Shown piece by piece: positions 8,998 through 17,409 of a stretch of 64,000 nucleotides of DNA (the stretch's first letter is position 1; every line of letters starts with the position of its first letter). Location of the stretch: assembly GCF_023555495.1 (NCBI RefSeq), contig NZ_JALCZO010000002.1, positions 1-64,000 on the forward strand. The letters run 5' to 3'. Below the pieces are notes generated by a model that made no database searches, was not told the origin of the DNA, and worked only from the letters and a program-made list of their open reading frames with translations. Position numbers and translations under genes: made by a program. Source of the DNA: Polaribacter sp. Z022. Its GTDB lineage: Bacteria; Bacteroidota; Bacteroidia; Flavobacteriales; Flavobacteriaceae.

Positions 8998-10259
8998 AAG
9001 TTTTAATAATTACATATTATTGGCCTCCTGCAGGAGGTTCTGGGGTTCAACGTTGGTTAAAGTTTGTAAAATATTTACAAGAATTTGGTATAGAACCAAT
9101 TGTTTATACTGTAGATAATGTTAATTATCCTAAAGAAGATGCTAGTTTAATAAAAGAAATTCCCAATAATATTAAAATATTAAAACAACCTATTTGGGAC
9201 CCAACAAGTTTGGTGTCTAAAAATAAAAAAGGTTCTCAAAATAAAGGTGTTTCTAACAGTACCAAAAATGGAATTTTATCATTTATTAGAGGTAATTTTT
9301 TTGTTCCAGACCCTAAAATATTTTGGGTAAAGCCTTCTTATAGATTTTTACATAAGTATTTAAAAAGTAATAAAATTGACGTAATAATTTCTACTGGTCC
9401 TCCTCATAGTATGCATTTAATAGCTAAAAAATTGCATAAAAAAAATAATATAAAATGGATTGCAGATTTTAGAGATCCTTGGACAGATTTATATTATAAC
9501 AAAGAATTTAAGCAATTATCTACAGTAATAAGAAGAAATAGAAAATTAGAGGAATCAGTTTTAAAAGAAGCAGATTGTGTTTTAACAGTTAGTAATTCTC
9601 TTAAAGAAGGATTCTCTAAAATAGCTAGTAGAGTAGAAGTAATTACCAATGGTTTTGATGATGAAGTAATAACGAAAAATATTGTAAGACCAGATAAAAA
9701 ATTTACAATTTCTTATATTGGTTTATTACCTAAACAAAGTAATCCAAAGTTGTTTTTTAAAGTTTTAGAAGAATTAAGTAGCCATAATGAAGACTTTAAA
9801 AATGATTTGCACATAAACCTTGTTGGAGATATTTCTGACGAAGTAAAAGCAGAAATTAAAGGGAATAATTTGCAAAATAATGTTAGTTTTATTGGGTATG
9901 TTTCTCATAGAGAAGCAATTGAATACCAAAAAAAAGCACAAGTTTTATTATTGTTAATACCTAATGTTAAAAAATCTGAAGGAATTTTAACTGGAAAACT
10001 TTTTGAATATCTAACAGCAAAAAGACCAATTTTAGCTATTGGACCAGAAAATGGAGATTTATCAACTGTTTTAAAAGAAACAAATGCTGGTGTTGTTTGT
10101 GGTTTTGATAATAAAGAAAAATTAACATCAGAAATACTTACTTTGTACAATAAATACAAAGAAGGTAATTTGTATGTAAAATCTACAAACATCAAAAAAT
10201 ATCATAGAAAAGAATTAACTAAAAAGTTAGCATCTATAATTAAAAGTTTACATTCGTAA
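8994..10259 (+). CDS. GT4-like glycosyltransferase
   Basis: A 421-residue GT-B fold glycosyltransferase. The start LIITYYWPPAGGSGVQRW is characteristic of a large flavobacterial group of polysaccharide glycosyltransferases; the C-terminal domain has EGILTGKLFEYLTAKRPIL (about residues 328-346), the donor-binding loop. The start codon is TTG inside the preceding TGA (TTGA overlap). It is the third gene of the polysaccharide operon and stops one base before the flippase gene. Exact sugar specificity is unknown. Confidence 0.85.
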   Translation: MKVLIITYYWPPAGGSGVQRWLKFVKYLQEFGIEPIVYTVDNVNYPKEDASLIKEIPNNIKILKQPIWDPTSLVSKNKKGSQNKGVSNSTKNGILSFIRGNFFVPDPKIFWVKPSYRFLHKYLKSNKIDVIISTGPPHSMHLIAKKLHKKNNIKWIADFRDPWTDLYYNKEFKQLSTVIRRNRKLEESVLKEADCVLTVSNSLKEGFSKIASRVEVITNGFDDEVITKNIVRPDKKFTISYIGLLPKQSNPKLFFKVLEELSSHNEDFKNDLHINLVGDISDEVKAEIKGNNLQNNVSFIGYVSHREAIEYQKKAQVLLLLIPNVKKSEGILTGKLFEYLTAKRPILAIGPENGDLSTVLKETNAGVVCGFDNKEKLTSEILTLYNKYKEGNLYVKSTNIKKYHRKELTKKLASIIKSLHS

Positions 10260-10260
10260 A

Positions 10261-11748
10261 ATGGGAATTGTATTTAAACAATCTTTAAAAAATACGTTTT
10301 TTATCTACTTAGGTTTTGCCTTTGGAGGAATAAATACCTTGTTTTTATATACTCGTTTTTTAGAAGACGAATATTATGGATTAGTAACTTTTTTATTATC
10401 TACTTCAAATTTATTAATGCCCTTAATAGCATTAGGAATACACCATACAATTGTAAAGTATTTCTCTAGTTATTTTACAAAATTAGAACAAGATCGTTTT
10501 TTATCTTCAGTATTGTTTTTACCCTTTTTAATTGCAATTCCTATAGCATTTATAGGAAATCATTTTTATCAAGAAATAGGAAATTATTTATCTGTAGAAA
10601 ACCCAATTATAAAAGATTATACGTTTGTAATTTTTTTAATAGCAGTTGCTTGTGCTTATTTCGAAATTTTTTATGCTTGGGCTAAGGTTCAGTTTCAATC
10701 AGTAATTGGTAATATTTTAAAAGAACTATGGAATAGAGTTGTGGTTATGATACTACTATTTGCAGTTTATTTTGAGTTCTTAACTAAAGAAGAGTTTATT
10801 TATTATTTAACAGGCGCTTACTTTTTAAGAATGCTTGTAATGATGTTGTATGCATTTAAATTATATATTCCAAAATTTACTTTTGTAAGACCAGATAACT
10901 TTAAAGAAGTATTGCGTTTTTCTGGTTATATTATTTTAGCAGGTAGTGCTGGTGCAATTATTTTAGATATTGATAAATTTATGATTCCTGGAAAGGAATC
11001 TTTAGTTAAAGCAGCTTATTATTCTGTTGCAGTTTTCATTGGTTCTTTTATTGAAGCTCCAAGTAGAGCAATGTTAAATATTTTACAGCCTTTAACATCA
11101 AAAACGTTAAATGAAGACAACCATAAAGAAGTAGCGTCTTTGTATAAAAAAAGTTCTATTAATTTATTATTGATTAGTGGTTTTTTCTTTGTTTTAATTA
11201 ATGCTAATGTTGGACAATTATTTAAATTATTGCCTCAAGAATATGCTGGTGGAACATTAGTGGTATTAATGATATCTTCTTTAAAATTATACAATGGTTT
11301 TTTAGGAAATAATGGCGCTATAATTAATAATTCTAAATTTTACAGAATAACATTACCTATTAGTGTTTCTATGGCATTATCTGTTTATTTCTTAAATAAA
11401 CTTTTTTATTATACGTTAGATATGGGTACAGATGGATTAGCTTTAGCTACATTAATTGTAATTTTTTCGGCTAATTCTTTTAAACTTTTTTTTGTGAAAA
11501 GTAAGTTTTCTATGACACCTTTTACAAACAAAACATTTAGAATGCTATTAATAATAGCAGGTTTGTATTTAGCTTTCAATTTTTGGGACTTTCCTATTGA
11601 TGATATTTATATTTGGAATTTTCCAATTCATCCAATATTTAATATTGCTCTGAAAAGTATAGTAATTTCAGTAATTTATCTCTTTTTAATATTTAAATTA
11701 AACATCTCTCCAGAACTAGATAATTTATTAAAAAAGTTTTACAAATAG
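10261..11748 (+). CDS. Polysaccharide flippase (Wzx/MATE-like) membrane protein
   Basis: A 495-residue protein with about 12-14 hydrophobic helices and the start typical of lipopolysaccharide O-unit flippases (KQSLKNTFFIYLGFAFGGIN). It would move undecaprenyl-linked glycans across the inner membrane. It follows the two glycosyltransferases directly and ends the operon; its last ten bases overlap the end of the convergent DUF6122 gene. No polymerase (Wzy) gene is in the window, so the assembly pathway is incomplete here. Confidence 0.88.
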   Translation: MGIVFKQSLKNTFFIYLGFAFGGINTLFLYTRFLEDEYYGLVTFLLSTSNLLMPLIALGIHHTIVKYFSSYFTKLEQDRFLSSVLFLPFLIAIPIAFIGNHFYQEIGNYLSVENPIIKDYTFVIFLIAVACAYFEIFYAWAKVQFQSVIGNILKELWNRVVVMILLFAVYFEFLTKEEFIYYLTGAYFLRMLVMMLYAFKLYIPKFTFVRPDNFKEVLRFSGYIILAGSAGAIILDIDKFMIPGKESLVKAAYYSVAVFIGSFIEAPSRAMLNILQPLTSKTLNEDNHKEVASLYKKSSINLLLISGFFFVLINANVGQLFKLLPQEYAGGTLVVLMISSLKLYNGFLGNNGAIINNSKFYRITLPISVSMALSVYFLNKLFYYTLDMGTDGLALATLIVIFSANSFKLFFVKSKFSMTPFTNKTFRMLLIIAGLYLAFNFWDFPIDDIYIWNFPIHPIFNIALKSIVISVIYLFLIFKLNISPELDNLLKKFYK

Positions 11749-12047
11749 CAGTCTATGTAATCTGTAATCATATGAAAAAGTAGAGCAATACATATGATTC
11801 TTGTTTTCTTAAAAAATAGCCCTAAACAATAAAAACCTATTGCAATATATGAGTGTAAAGGGTGAAAATTAATACTACACCTATTTTTATCAAATATCGG
11901 AGTTGCTAATAAGTGATCTAAATCTACCAGCATAGAACAAATAAAAATTAGGTAAACTTTTTTCCAATTACTTTTAAAGAAAAAGTAAGAGATAAATAAA
12001 GGAGCCACAAAATGCAGCCCATAATGAATGATAAAATTTAATTTCAT
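11739..12047 (-). CDS. DUF6122 family membrane protein
   Basis: A 102-residue protein with three hydrophobic segments and conserved His/Asp residues (YGLHFVAPL near the N-terminus, MLVDLDHLLATPIF, FHPLHSYIA, HMITDYIDC), the hallmarks of the Bacteroidota family DUF6122. The motif pattern resembles metal-dependent membrane hydrolases, but no activity is established. Its ATG lies only four bases after the T-tract of an intrinsic terminator (12052-12080), so how it is expressed is unclear: by read-through or from a promoter not recognised. Confidence 0.75.
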   Translation of the reverse strand: MKLNFIIHYGLHFVAPLFISYFFFKSNWKKVYLIFICSMLVDLDHLLATPIFDKNRCSINFHPLHSYIAIGFYCLGLFFKKTRIICIALLFHMITDYIDCYL

Positions 12048-12051
12048 AAAT

Positions 12052-12080
12052 AAAAAAAGGCTTATTAAAAATAAGCCTTT
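12052..12080 (-). terminator. Intrinsic terminator between Crp/Fnr and DUF6122 genes
   Basis: A perfect ten-base stem (AAAGGCTTAT with ATAAGCCTTT, 12056-12065 and 12071-12080), a five-base loop and seven T residues when read on the minus strand. It can end transcripts of the Crp/Fnr gene or of a short RNA starting near 12121. Confidence 0.8.
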
Positions 12081-12126
12081 GTATAAATTGCTATTGCAAC
12101 AATATATTGGGGGAAATAATATAGTG

Positions 12127-12134
12127 CAAATTTA
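12127..12134 (-). promoter_or_regulatory. Putative -7 box between Crp/Fnr gene and terminator
   Basis: Read on the minus strand the octamer is TAAATTTG, an exact TAnnTTTG match. A transcript starting about seven bases downstream would be only about 70 bases long before the terminator at 12052-12080. The -33 region falls in the stretch between this box and the palindrome at 12156-12171. Confidence 0.4.
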
Positions 12135-12155
12135 GTTTATTAAGACCAATTATAG

Positions 12156-12171
12156 ATTAACATATGTTAAT
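12156..12171. promoter_or_regulatory. Perfect 16-base palindrome, candidate Crp/Fnr operator
   Basis: ATTAACATATGTTAAT is its own reverse complement. Its core TTAAC-N4-GTTAA has the same arm length and spacing as FNR-type sites (TTGAT-N4-ATCAA). It lies just past the stop codon of the Crp/Fnr-family gene and upstream of a -7 box. Binding by that regulator is an inference. Confidence 0.45.
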
Positions 12172-12179
12172 TGAATTAT

Positions 12180-12755
12180 TTATTTTGAATACAACTCTTT
12201 TCTAATTCTGCTTAATTGTACTGGTGTAATATTTAAATATGAAGCAATGTGATATTGTGGTACTAGGTTTTCTATTTCGGGTATTTGTTTTTTAAGTTTT
12301 AAATATCGTTCTGTTGCATTTAAGACAGATAAATCATAAATTCTAGACTCTAATGTAAGAAATATTAACTCTAAAATAGTAGAATACATATTACTTAAAG
12401 CTTTATCTGTACTTATTAATTTTTTAAAATCTTTAAAATTAATTGCATAAACTTCACAATCAGATAAACAATCATAAGATAATCTAGATGGTTTATTTAA
12501 TACTAAAGAACCTAATGCACCAGTTGTTCTTGGAGGTGTAAAAAAATGTCTAATATATTCTCTTCCTTTTTCATCTGTATAATAAGACCTAATAAGGCCT
12601 TTTTTTATGACAAAAAAATCTTTTGGTATTTCACCAAAAACAGCAATATTATGCCCTTTCTTTAATTCTTTTAATCGAATTAAAGGCATTAATTTTTCTG
12701 CAGAAGTTTTAGGTAAATCTACAAGAGTATTTATAAAATCGAATAAAAAATTCAT
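12180..12755 (-). CDS. Crp/Fnr family transcriptional regulator
   Basis: A 191-residue protein with a cyclic-nucleotide-binding-like beta-roll (residues about 20-125; GHNIAVFGEIPKDFFVIKKGLIR) and a C-terminal HTH (about 165-188; HIASYLNITPVQLSRIRKEL). No cysteine cluster for an iron-sulphur centre is present, and the Arg/Ser pair used by CRP to hold cAMP is not evident, so the effector is unknown. This matches the large Flavobacteriia group of Crp-like regulators. A perfect palindrome sits just beyond its stop codon. Confidence 0.88.
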   Translation of the reverse strand: MNFLFDFINTLVDLPKTSAEKLMPLIRLKELKKGHNIAVFGEIPKDFFVIKKGLIRSYYTDEKGREYIRHFFTPPRTTGALGSLVLNKPSRLSYDCLSDCEVYAINFKDFKKLISTDKALSNMYSTILELIFLTLESRIYDLSVLNATERYLKLKKQIPEIENLVPQYHIASYLNITPVQLSRIRKELYSK

Positions 12756-12833
12756 TTAATACTTTATAATTTATCTTACTAGAGAAAACTTAATAAGAAA
12801 ATATAATTTGCATTAAAGTTAATGAATTTTTAG

Positions 12834-13439
12834 TTATAAATAGCTAATTGTGTTAGGACCTTCCATAAAAAGTAAGTCTAAAATTGATAAATTCGCAATA
12901 AAACCATGCTTTTCATCAAACATTTGTATGTAACGATTTACGGTTTTTGTAGGTTGTTTTTTAATATTAGAAAACTCTCTAAAATCTTTATTAGAAGTGT
13001 TAACAATATACTCTTCTGTTTTAGAATATTGTTGAGAAATCTGTAAAGCGTCTGTAATAAATAAATAAGTATCAATATTTACATCTTGTAAATAAGAGTA
13101 TTTTTTATTGAAAATTTTAAGTAAATCATCTTCATAAAACTCATAAAAAGGTGAAGTTCTATAGGCAGTTTGTAGTGATTTTAAATGATTGTCTTGCCAG
13201 TTAGAATCATTATCTACTAATAAATCTTTTGTTTTTTTTCTTTGAGAATTTCCTTTGTGTTTATCTTTTACAGGAATATTTAGTAATTGTTTTCCATTAG
13301 AATTAAAGATGTAACATCTATTTCTATAGCTTTGTTTTTGAAAATTATCTTCCATTTCAAAAACTACAGCTTCAGATTTTAATATTTCTGAATACTCATA
13401 AATAGAACCAAAATAAGATGGTATAAACAATGAAGACAT
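12834..13439 (-). CDS. WbqC family protein
   Basis: A 201-residue soluble protein. FIPSYFGSIYEYSEIL at the N-terminus and the following INSNGKQLLNIPVK region and QTAYRTSPFYEFYEDDL match the WbqC-like family (found in O-antigen clusters and widely in Bacteroidota, catalytic role unproven). Its gene starts eight bases after the end of lepB and is probably the last gene of that operon. The start ATG at 13439 gives the full domain. Confidence 0.82.
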   Translation of the reverse strand: MSSLFIPSYFGSIYEYSEILKSEAVVFEMEDNFQKQSYRNRCYIFNSNGKQLLNIPVKDKHKGNSQRKKTKDLLVDNDSNWQDNHLKSLQTAYRTSPFYEFYEDDLLKIFNKKYSYLQDVNIDTYLFITDALQISQQYSKTEEYIVNTSNKDFREFSNIKKQPTKTVNRYIQMFDEKHGFIANLSILDLLFMEGPNTISYL

Positions 13440-13447
13440 CTTATTTG

Positions 13448-15148
13448 TTATTTAGCAGATTTTCTTTTGTTTTTGAAAAAACTGTAGCCAATATATATTG
13501 CAATTAAAGCAAATACTAAATATCTATAAGAAACAGGTTTACCATCTCCATGTACAGTTGTAAACATTCTATCCCATCTTATAGATTTTATTTTTTCTCC
13601 AAAAGAACCTGCATTTGCATCCCAACTAAACCATACCATAACTGGTTTTCCTAAAACATGATCAAAAGGAACATAACCCCAATAACGTGCGTCTAATGAG
13701 TTGTGTCTGTTATCTCCAACTAAGTAAAAATAATCTTGTTTAAAAGTATAAGAATCTGCTTTTTCTCCATTTATATAAATGTTATCTCCTACAACTTGTA
13801 AATCATTATTTTCATAGTTTTTAATAATTTGCTCATAAAAAGGTAGAGATTCTGTATCTATTTTAACAGTTGCTCCAGCTTCTGGAATATAAATAGGACC
13901 AAAATTATCTTGACTCCAACCTAAACTTTCTACATGAGGAAAAATGTCTTTATCTGCACCATGGTTTACTTTCTTTATGGAAACAGTTAATGGGTATTTT
14001 TCTAAACGAGTTACTTCATCTTCTGTTAAGTTGATATTTATTTTATTATCAACAGAAACCATTTTTAATCTTCTAGCAAAATCTGGGTTTATACCACCTG
14101 CTACCTCAGTATATAAAGAGTCAGCCCCAATTTTAGATAAAAATCCATTCTCTTTAATAGCATCTTGTACTTTTGGATTGTTCCAATATTCACTAAGAAT
14201 TTTATATACGTTTGTTCTTTCTTTTTTTATTAAAAACTTAGGGTACGTACTTTGGTTTATTGGTTTCTTAGATTCATATGTATAATAGAATTGTAATTTA
14301 CCTCTTTCTGGTAAGTTATTTTTAACTCCATTTATATAAAAGTATCCATTTTTCATTTCTAAAGAATCACCAGCAATACCCACACATCTTTTTACATAGT
14401 TGGTTTTCTTGTCTACAGGTTTGTATGTAAATTTCCCTGAATTATCTCCCCACATTGTAGCAAGAGTATCTGCAGGCCAATTAAAACAAACGATGTCGTT
14501 ATTTTTAATTTTTTGCAAACCTGGTAAACGTGTATAAGGTAATTGTGGCTTTTTTAGGTATGAAGCAGTACCTGTAAAAGGTAAAGAATCATGAACCATT
14601 GGTGCAGCAACTACTGTTGATGGCACTCTAGCTCCATAATGAAATTTGCTTACAAATAAATAATCACCTACTAATAATGATTTTTCTAAAGATGAAGTTG
14701 GTATTGTAAAAGGTTGCATAAAATACGTATGCACTAAGGTTGCAGCTATAATTGCAAAAGCAATAGAACTAACCCATTCTCCTAATTCAGAACGAGGTTT
14801 TAAACTTCTATCTGCATTATATTTAGCATCAGTAGCGTAGTTAATGTAAAAAATATACAAACCTAAAGTTACAATTACTAAAAACGAATCTAATTTTTTA
14901 TAAAAGCCATAAGTTCTAATAGTTTCTATCCAAATTACTGGAAACATTAAAAGGTTTACAACTGGTATAAATAATAAAATAATCCACCATTTTGGGCGAT
15001 TAATCATTTTCATTAAAACAATACCGTTATAAATTGGTACTGCAGCTTCCCAAGCTTTTCTACCTGCTTTTACATAAAGTTTCCAAGTACCTAAGAAGTG
15101 AATTACTTGTACTGCTATGAAAAATATAAACCATTGTGTAAATGTCAT
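13448..15148 (-). CDS. lepB: Signal peptidase I
   Basis: A 566-residue membrane-bound type I signal peptidase that removes Sec signal peptides at the outer face of the inner membrane. An N-terminal part with three or four membrane helices (residues 1-105) precedes the catalytic domain. The nucleophile is Ser153 in IPTSSLEKSL, with Leu where most enzymes have Met; the general base is Lys253 in NYVKRCVGIAGDS; the conserved GDNRHNSLDARYWG is at 478-491. About 200 residues lie between boxes D and E, making it much longer than the E. coli enzyme (324). Both the helices and the insertion are usual for Flavobacteriia. A short C-terminal helix ends with KNKRKSAK. Confidence 0.95.
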   Translation of the reverse strand: MTFTQWFIFFIAVQVIHFLGTWKLYVKAGRKAWEAAVPIYNGIVLMKMINRPKWWIILLFIPVVNLLMFPVIWIETIRTYGFYKKLDSFLVIVTLGLYIFYINYATDAKYNADRSLKPRSELGEWVSSIAFAIIAATLVHTYFMQPFTIPTSSLEKSLLVGDYLFVSKFHYGARVPSTVVAAPMVHDSLPFTGTASYLKKPQLPYTRLPGLQKIKNNDIVCFNWPADTLATMWGDNSGKFTYKPVDKKTNYVKRCVGIAGDSLEMKNGYFYINGVKNNLPERGKLQFYYTYESKKPINQSTYPKFLIKKERTNVYKILSEYWNNPKVQDAIKENGFLSKIGADSLYTEVAGGINPDFARRLKMVSVDNKININLTEDEVTRLEKYPLTVSIKKVNHGADKDIFPHVESLGWSQDNFGPIYIPEAGATVKIDTESLPFYEQIIKNYENNDLQVVGDNIYINGEKADSYTFKQDYFYLVGDNRHNSLDARYWGYVPFDHVLGKPVMVWFSWDANAGSFGEKIKSIRWDRMFTTVHGDGKPVSYRYLVFALIAIYIGYSFFKNKRKSAK

Positions 15149-15226
15149 AATTGTATGCTTTATTTTCTCTAAAGAGAATAATTTTATTTTTTTATAAGGC
15201 GTATAAAAGCCAAAAAGTTATAGTCT

Positions 15227-15928
15227 TTAACTAATGTTTAACACGTCTTTCATAGAAAAAACGCCTGTTTTTCCAATAATCCATTCAGCAGCAACAACTG
15301 CTCCAAGAGCAAAGCCTTTTCTATTATGTGCTGTATGTTTAATTTCTATAGAATCTACGTCAGAATCATACCAAATTGTATGTGTTCCAGGTACATCAGG
15401 AATTCTTTTAGCTACAATTGGAATACTTTCTTCTGTAGCATCATCACCTAAAACCCAATCTTTTTTAGAAGTATGTTCTATAATTCCCTCAGCCAAAGTA
15501 ATTGCAGTTCCACTAGGTGCGTCTAATTTTTTTGTGTGATGAATTTCTTCAGATGATATTTTATAATCTTCTAAAGTACTCATCATTTTAGCTAATTGTT
15601 TGTTAAGTTCAAAGAAAATATTTACGCCTAAACTAAAGTTTGAAGCATAAATAAAAGCGCTATTTTTTTCTTTACATAATGCTACTGCATCTTCGTATTT
15701 ATCTAACCAACCAGTAGTACCTGATATTACAGGAACGTTGTTGTTTATACAATTAGTAATATTGTTAAATGCAGAAGATGGTACACTAAAATCTATAGCA
15801 ACATCTGCTAAACTAATGTCAATTACATCATCTACATCTTTTCTTATTACAATTTCATGTCCTCGAGATAAAGCAATTTTTTCAATTTCTTTTCCCATTC
15901 TTCCATAACCTAAAAGTGCTATCTTCAT
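15227..15928 (-). CDS. dapB: 4-hydroxy-tetrahydrodipicolinate reductase
   Basis: A 233-residue cytoplasmic enzyme that reduces the DapA product with NAD(P)H in the diaminopimelate/lysine pathway. The N-terminal Rossmann motif is GYGRMGKEI (residues 7-15), SGTTGW is the second conserved loop, and HHTKKLDAPSGTA holds the catalytic His and Lys. Length is near that of the family's shorter members. It follows the DUF5683 gene by one base and precedes lepB by 78 bases, within the run parA-parB-DUF5683-dapB-lepB that is conserved in Flavobacteriia. Confidence 0.95.
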   Translation of the reverse strand: MKIALLGYGRMGKEIEKIALSRGHEIVIRKDVDDVIDISLADVAIDFSVPSSAFNNITNCINNNVPVISGTTGWLDKYEDAVALCKEKNSAFIYASNFSLGVNIFFELNKQLAKMMSTLEDYKISSEEIHHTKKLDAPSGTAITLAEGIIEHTSKKDWVLGDDATEESIPIVAKRIPDVPGTHTIWYDSDVDSIEIKHTAHNRKGFALGAVVAAEWIIGKTGVFSMKDVLNIS

Positions 15929-15929
15929 T

Positions 15930-16523
15930 CTAAAAATTATATTTAATTGTTAATCCTACTTTAGGAGCATCTACATATAGTGGGTCATTTACAAAAGTAG
16001 GTTTAAATGATAAATTATCATCTGTGTTAAATTGTAGTAAATGAGCATTTACACTAGCTTCAACAATTTGCAATACATAAAGAATTACTGTTGTTAAAAG
16101 TGACATGTCTCTGTTTTCTTTTAATTGATCTTGTGCAGTTTCTAAAGTTTGTAATGATATAACTTGTGTTCCATCATCTAAAGTAAACTCATCTTGAAGT
16201 CCAATTTTTCTTAATTTATAGGCTGTTCTATACCTTTTATATTCTTTATTATTGTGTAAATAATAGTAAATACTTGTACCCATAGCTCCCCAAACAATTG
16301 GAGCTTTCCAATATTTTTTATTATAAACTTGTCCCATTCCAGGAAATATTGCAGAATAAAAAGCAGCTCTAGAAGGTGCTAATGCATCATATACACCACC
16401 TTTTTCTACTTTAATCTTTCCTTTTATTTTAATGTCTTCTACATTTAAAGAATCTTTCTGACCAAACATTGTAGCAGAAAAAAATGCAATGCAAAAAACG
16501 AGTATGATATTTTTTAAAAACAC
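15930..16523 (-). CDS. DUF5683 domain-containing protein
   Basis: A 197-residue protein with a signal peptide (residues 1-21, ending MFGQ), the conserved APSRAAFYSAIFPGMGQVYN region and hydrophobic helices, which define DUF5683. The GMGQ motif with two flanking helices also occurs in TM2-like proteins. The family is limited to Bacteroidota and its function is unknown. The gene abuts parB on one side and dapB on the other, so the position is diagnostic even though the job is not. Confidence 0.85.
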   Translation of the reverse strand: MFLKNIILVFCIAFFSATMFGQKDSLNVEDIKIKGKIKVEKGGVYDALAPSRAAFYSAIFPGMGQVYNKKYWKAPIVWGAMGTSIYYYLHNNKEYKRYRTAYKLRKIGLQDEFTLDDGTQVISLQTLETAQDQLKENRDMSLLTTVILYVLQIVEASVNAHLLQFNTDDNLSFKPTFVNDPLYVDAPKVGLTIKYNF

Positions 16524-17408
16524 TTATTTTAATAAGTTTTTTATTCTATTAAAATCTTCTTCAGAATGAAAAGGAATAGAAATTTTTCCTTTACCATTAG
16601 TACTTACAGTAACGTCTATTTTATGACCAAAGTATTCGCTAATGTCTTTAATACTTGTTTTTATGTATCCAGGAATTGGTTTTTTCTTTGGTTTTGCTAC
16701 AGTTCCTGTTTTTAGACTTTTTACTAAATCTTCAGTTTGTCTAACAGATAATTTTTCTCTTAAAATTTTCTCATAAATAGCAAGTTGGTCTTCTGTGTTT
16801 TCTACATTAATCATGGCTCTACCATGTCCCATAGAAATAAAACCATCTCTCATACCTGTTTGTAATATTGGGTCTAATTTTAATAAACGTAAGTAGTTTG
16901 TTACAGTAGATCTTTTTTTACCAACTCTAGTACTTAATTCTTCTTGTGTAAGCTGAATTTCGTCAATTAAACGTTGGTAAGAAAGTGCAACTTCAATTGG
17001 ATCAAGGTTTTTACGTTGAATGTTTTCAACCAATGCCATTTCTAGCATTTCTTGATCATTAGCAATTCTTATATATGCTGGTACTGTTTTATTTCCAATT
17101 AATTTTGATGCTCTAAAACGACGTTCACCAGATACTAATTGAAATTTATTTTCTTCTAGTTTTCTTACTGTAATTGGTTGAATTACACCTAGTTCTTTAA
17201 TGGAGCTAGCTAATTCTCTTAAAGCTTCTTCATCAAAATAAGTTCTTGGTTGATAAGGGTTTACATCAATTAAATCTAAATTAATTTCTATAATACTACC
17301 AACAACTTTATCTGCATTTTTATCAGATGCAGAAATTACGTTAGAAGATTCTTGTAATAAAGCAGATAATCCTCTTCCTAAAGCTTGTTTCTTGGTTGCT
17401 TTTGCCAT
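16524..17408 (-). CDS. parB: Chromosome partitioning protein ParB
   Basis: A 294-residue DNA-binding CTPase that loads on parS and works with ParA in origin segregation. The N-terminal nuclease-like domain carries PYQPRTYFDEEALRELA and GERRFRASK (the CTP-binding motif), the central HTH region follows ALVENIQRKNLDPIEVA, and a short C-terminal dimer domain ends the protein. The gene begins one base after parA. No canonical parS palindrome was found in the window by eye. Confidence 0.96.
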   Translation of the reverse strand: MAKATKKQALGRGLSALLQESSNVISASDKNADKVVGSIIEINLDLIDVNPYQPRTYFDEEALRELASSIKELGVIQPITVRKLEENKFQLVSGERRFRASKLIGNKTVPAYIRIANDQEMLEMALVENIQRKNLDPIEVALSYQRLIDEIQLTQEELSTRVGKKRSTVTNYLRLLKLDPILQTGMRDGFISMGHGRAMINVENTEDQLAIYEKILREKLSVRQTEDLVKSLKTGTVAKPKKKPIPGYIKTSIKDISEYFGHKIDVTVSTNGKGKISIPFHSEEDFNRIKNLLK

Positions 17409-17409
17409 T

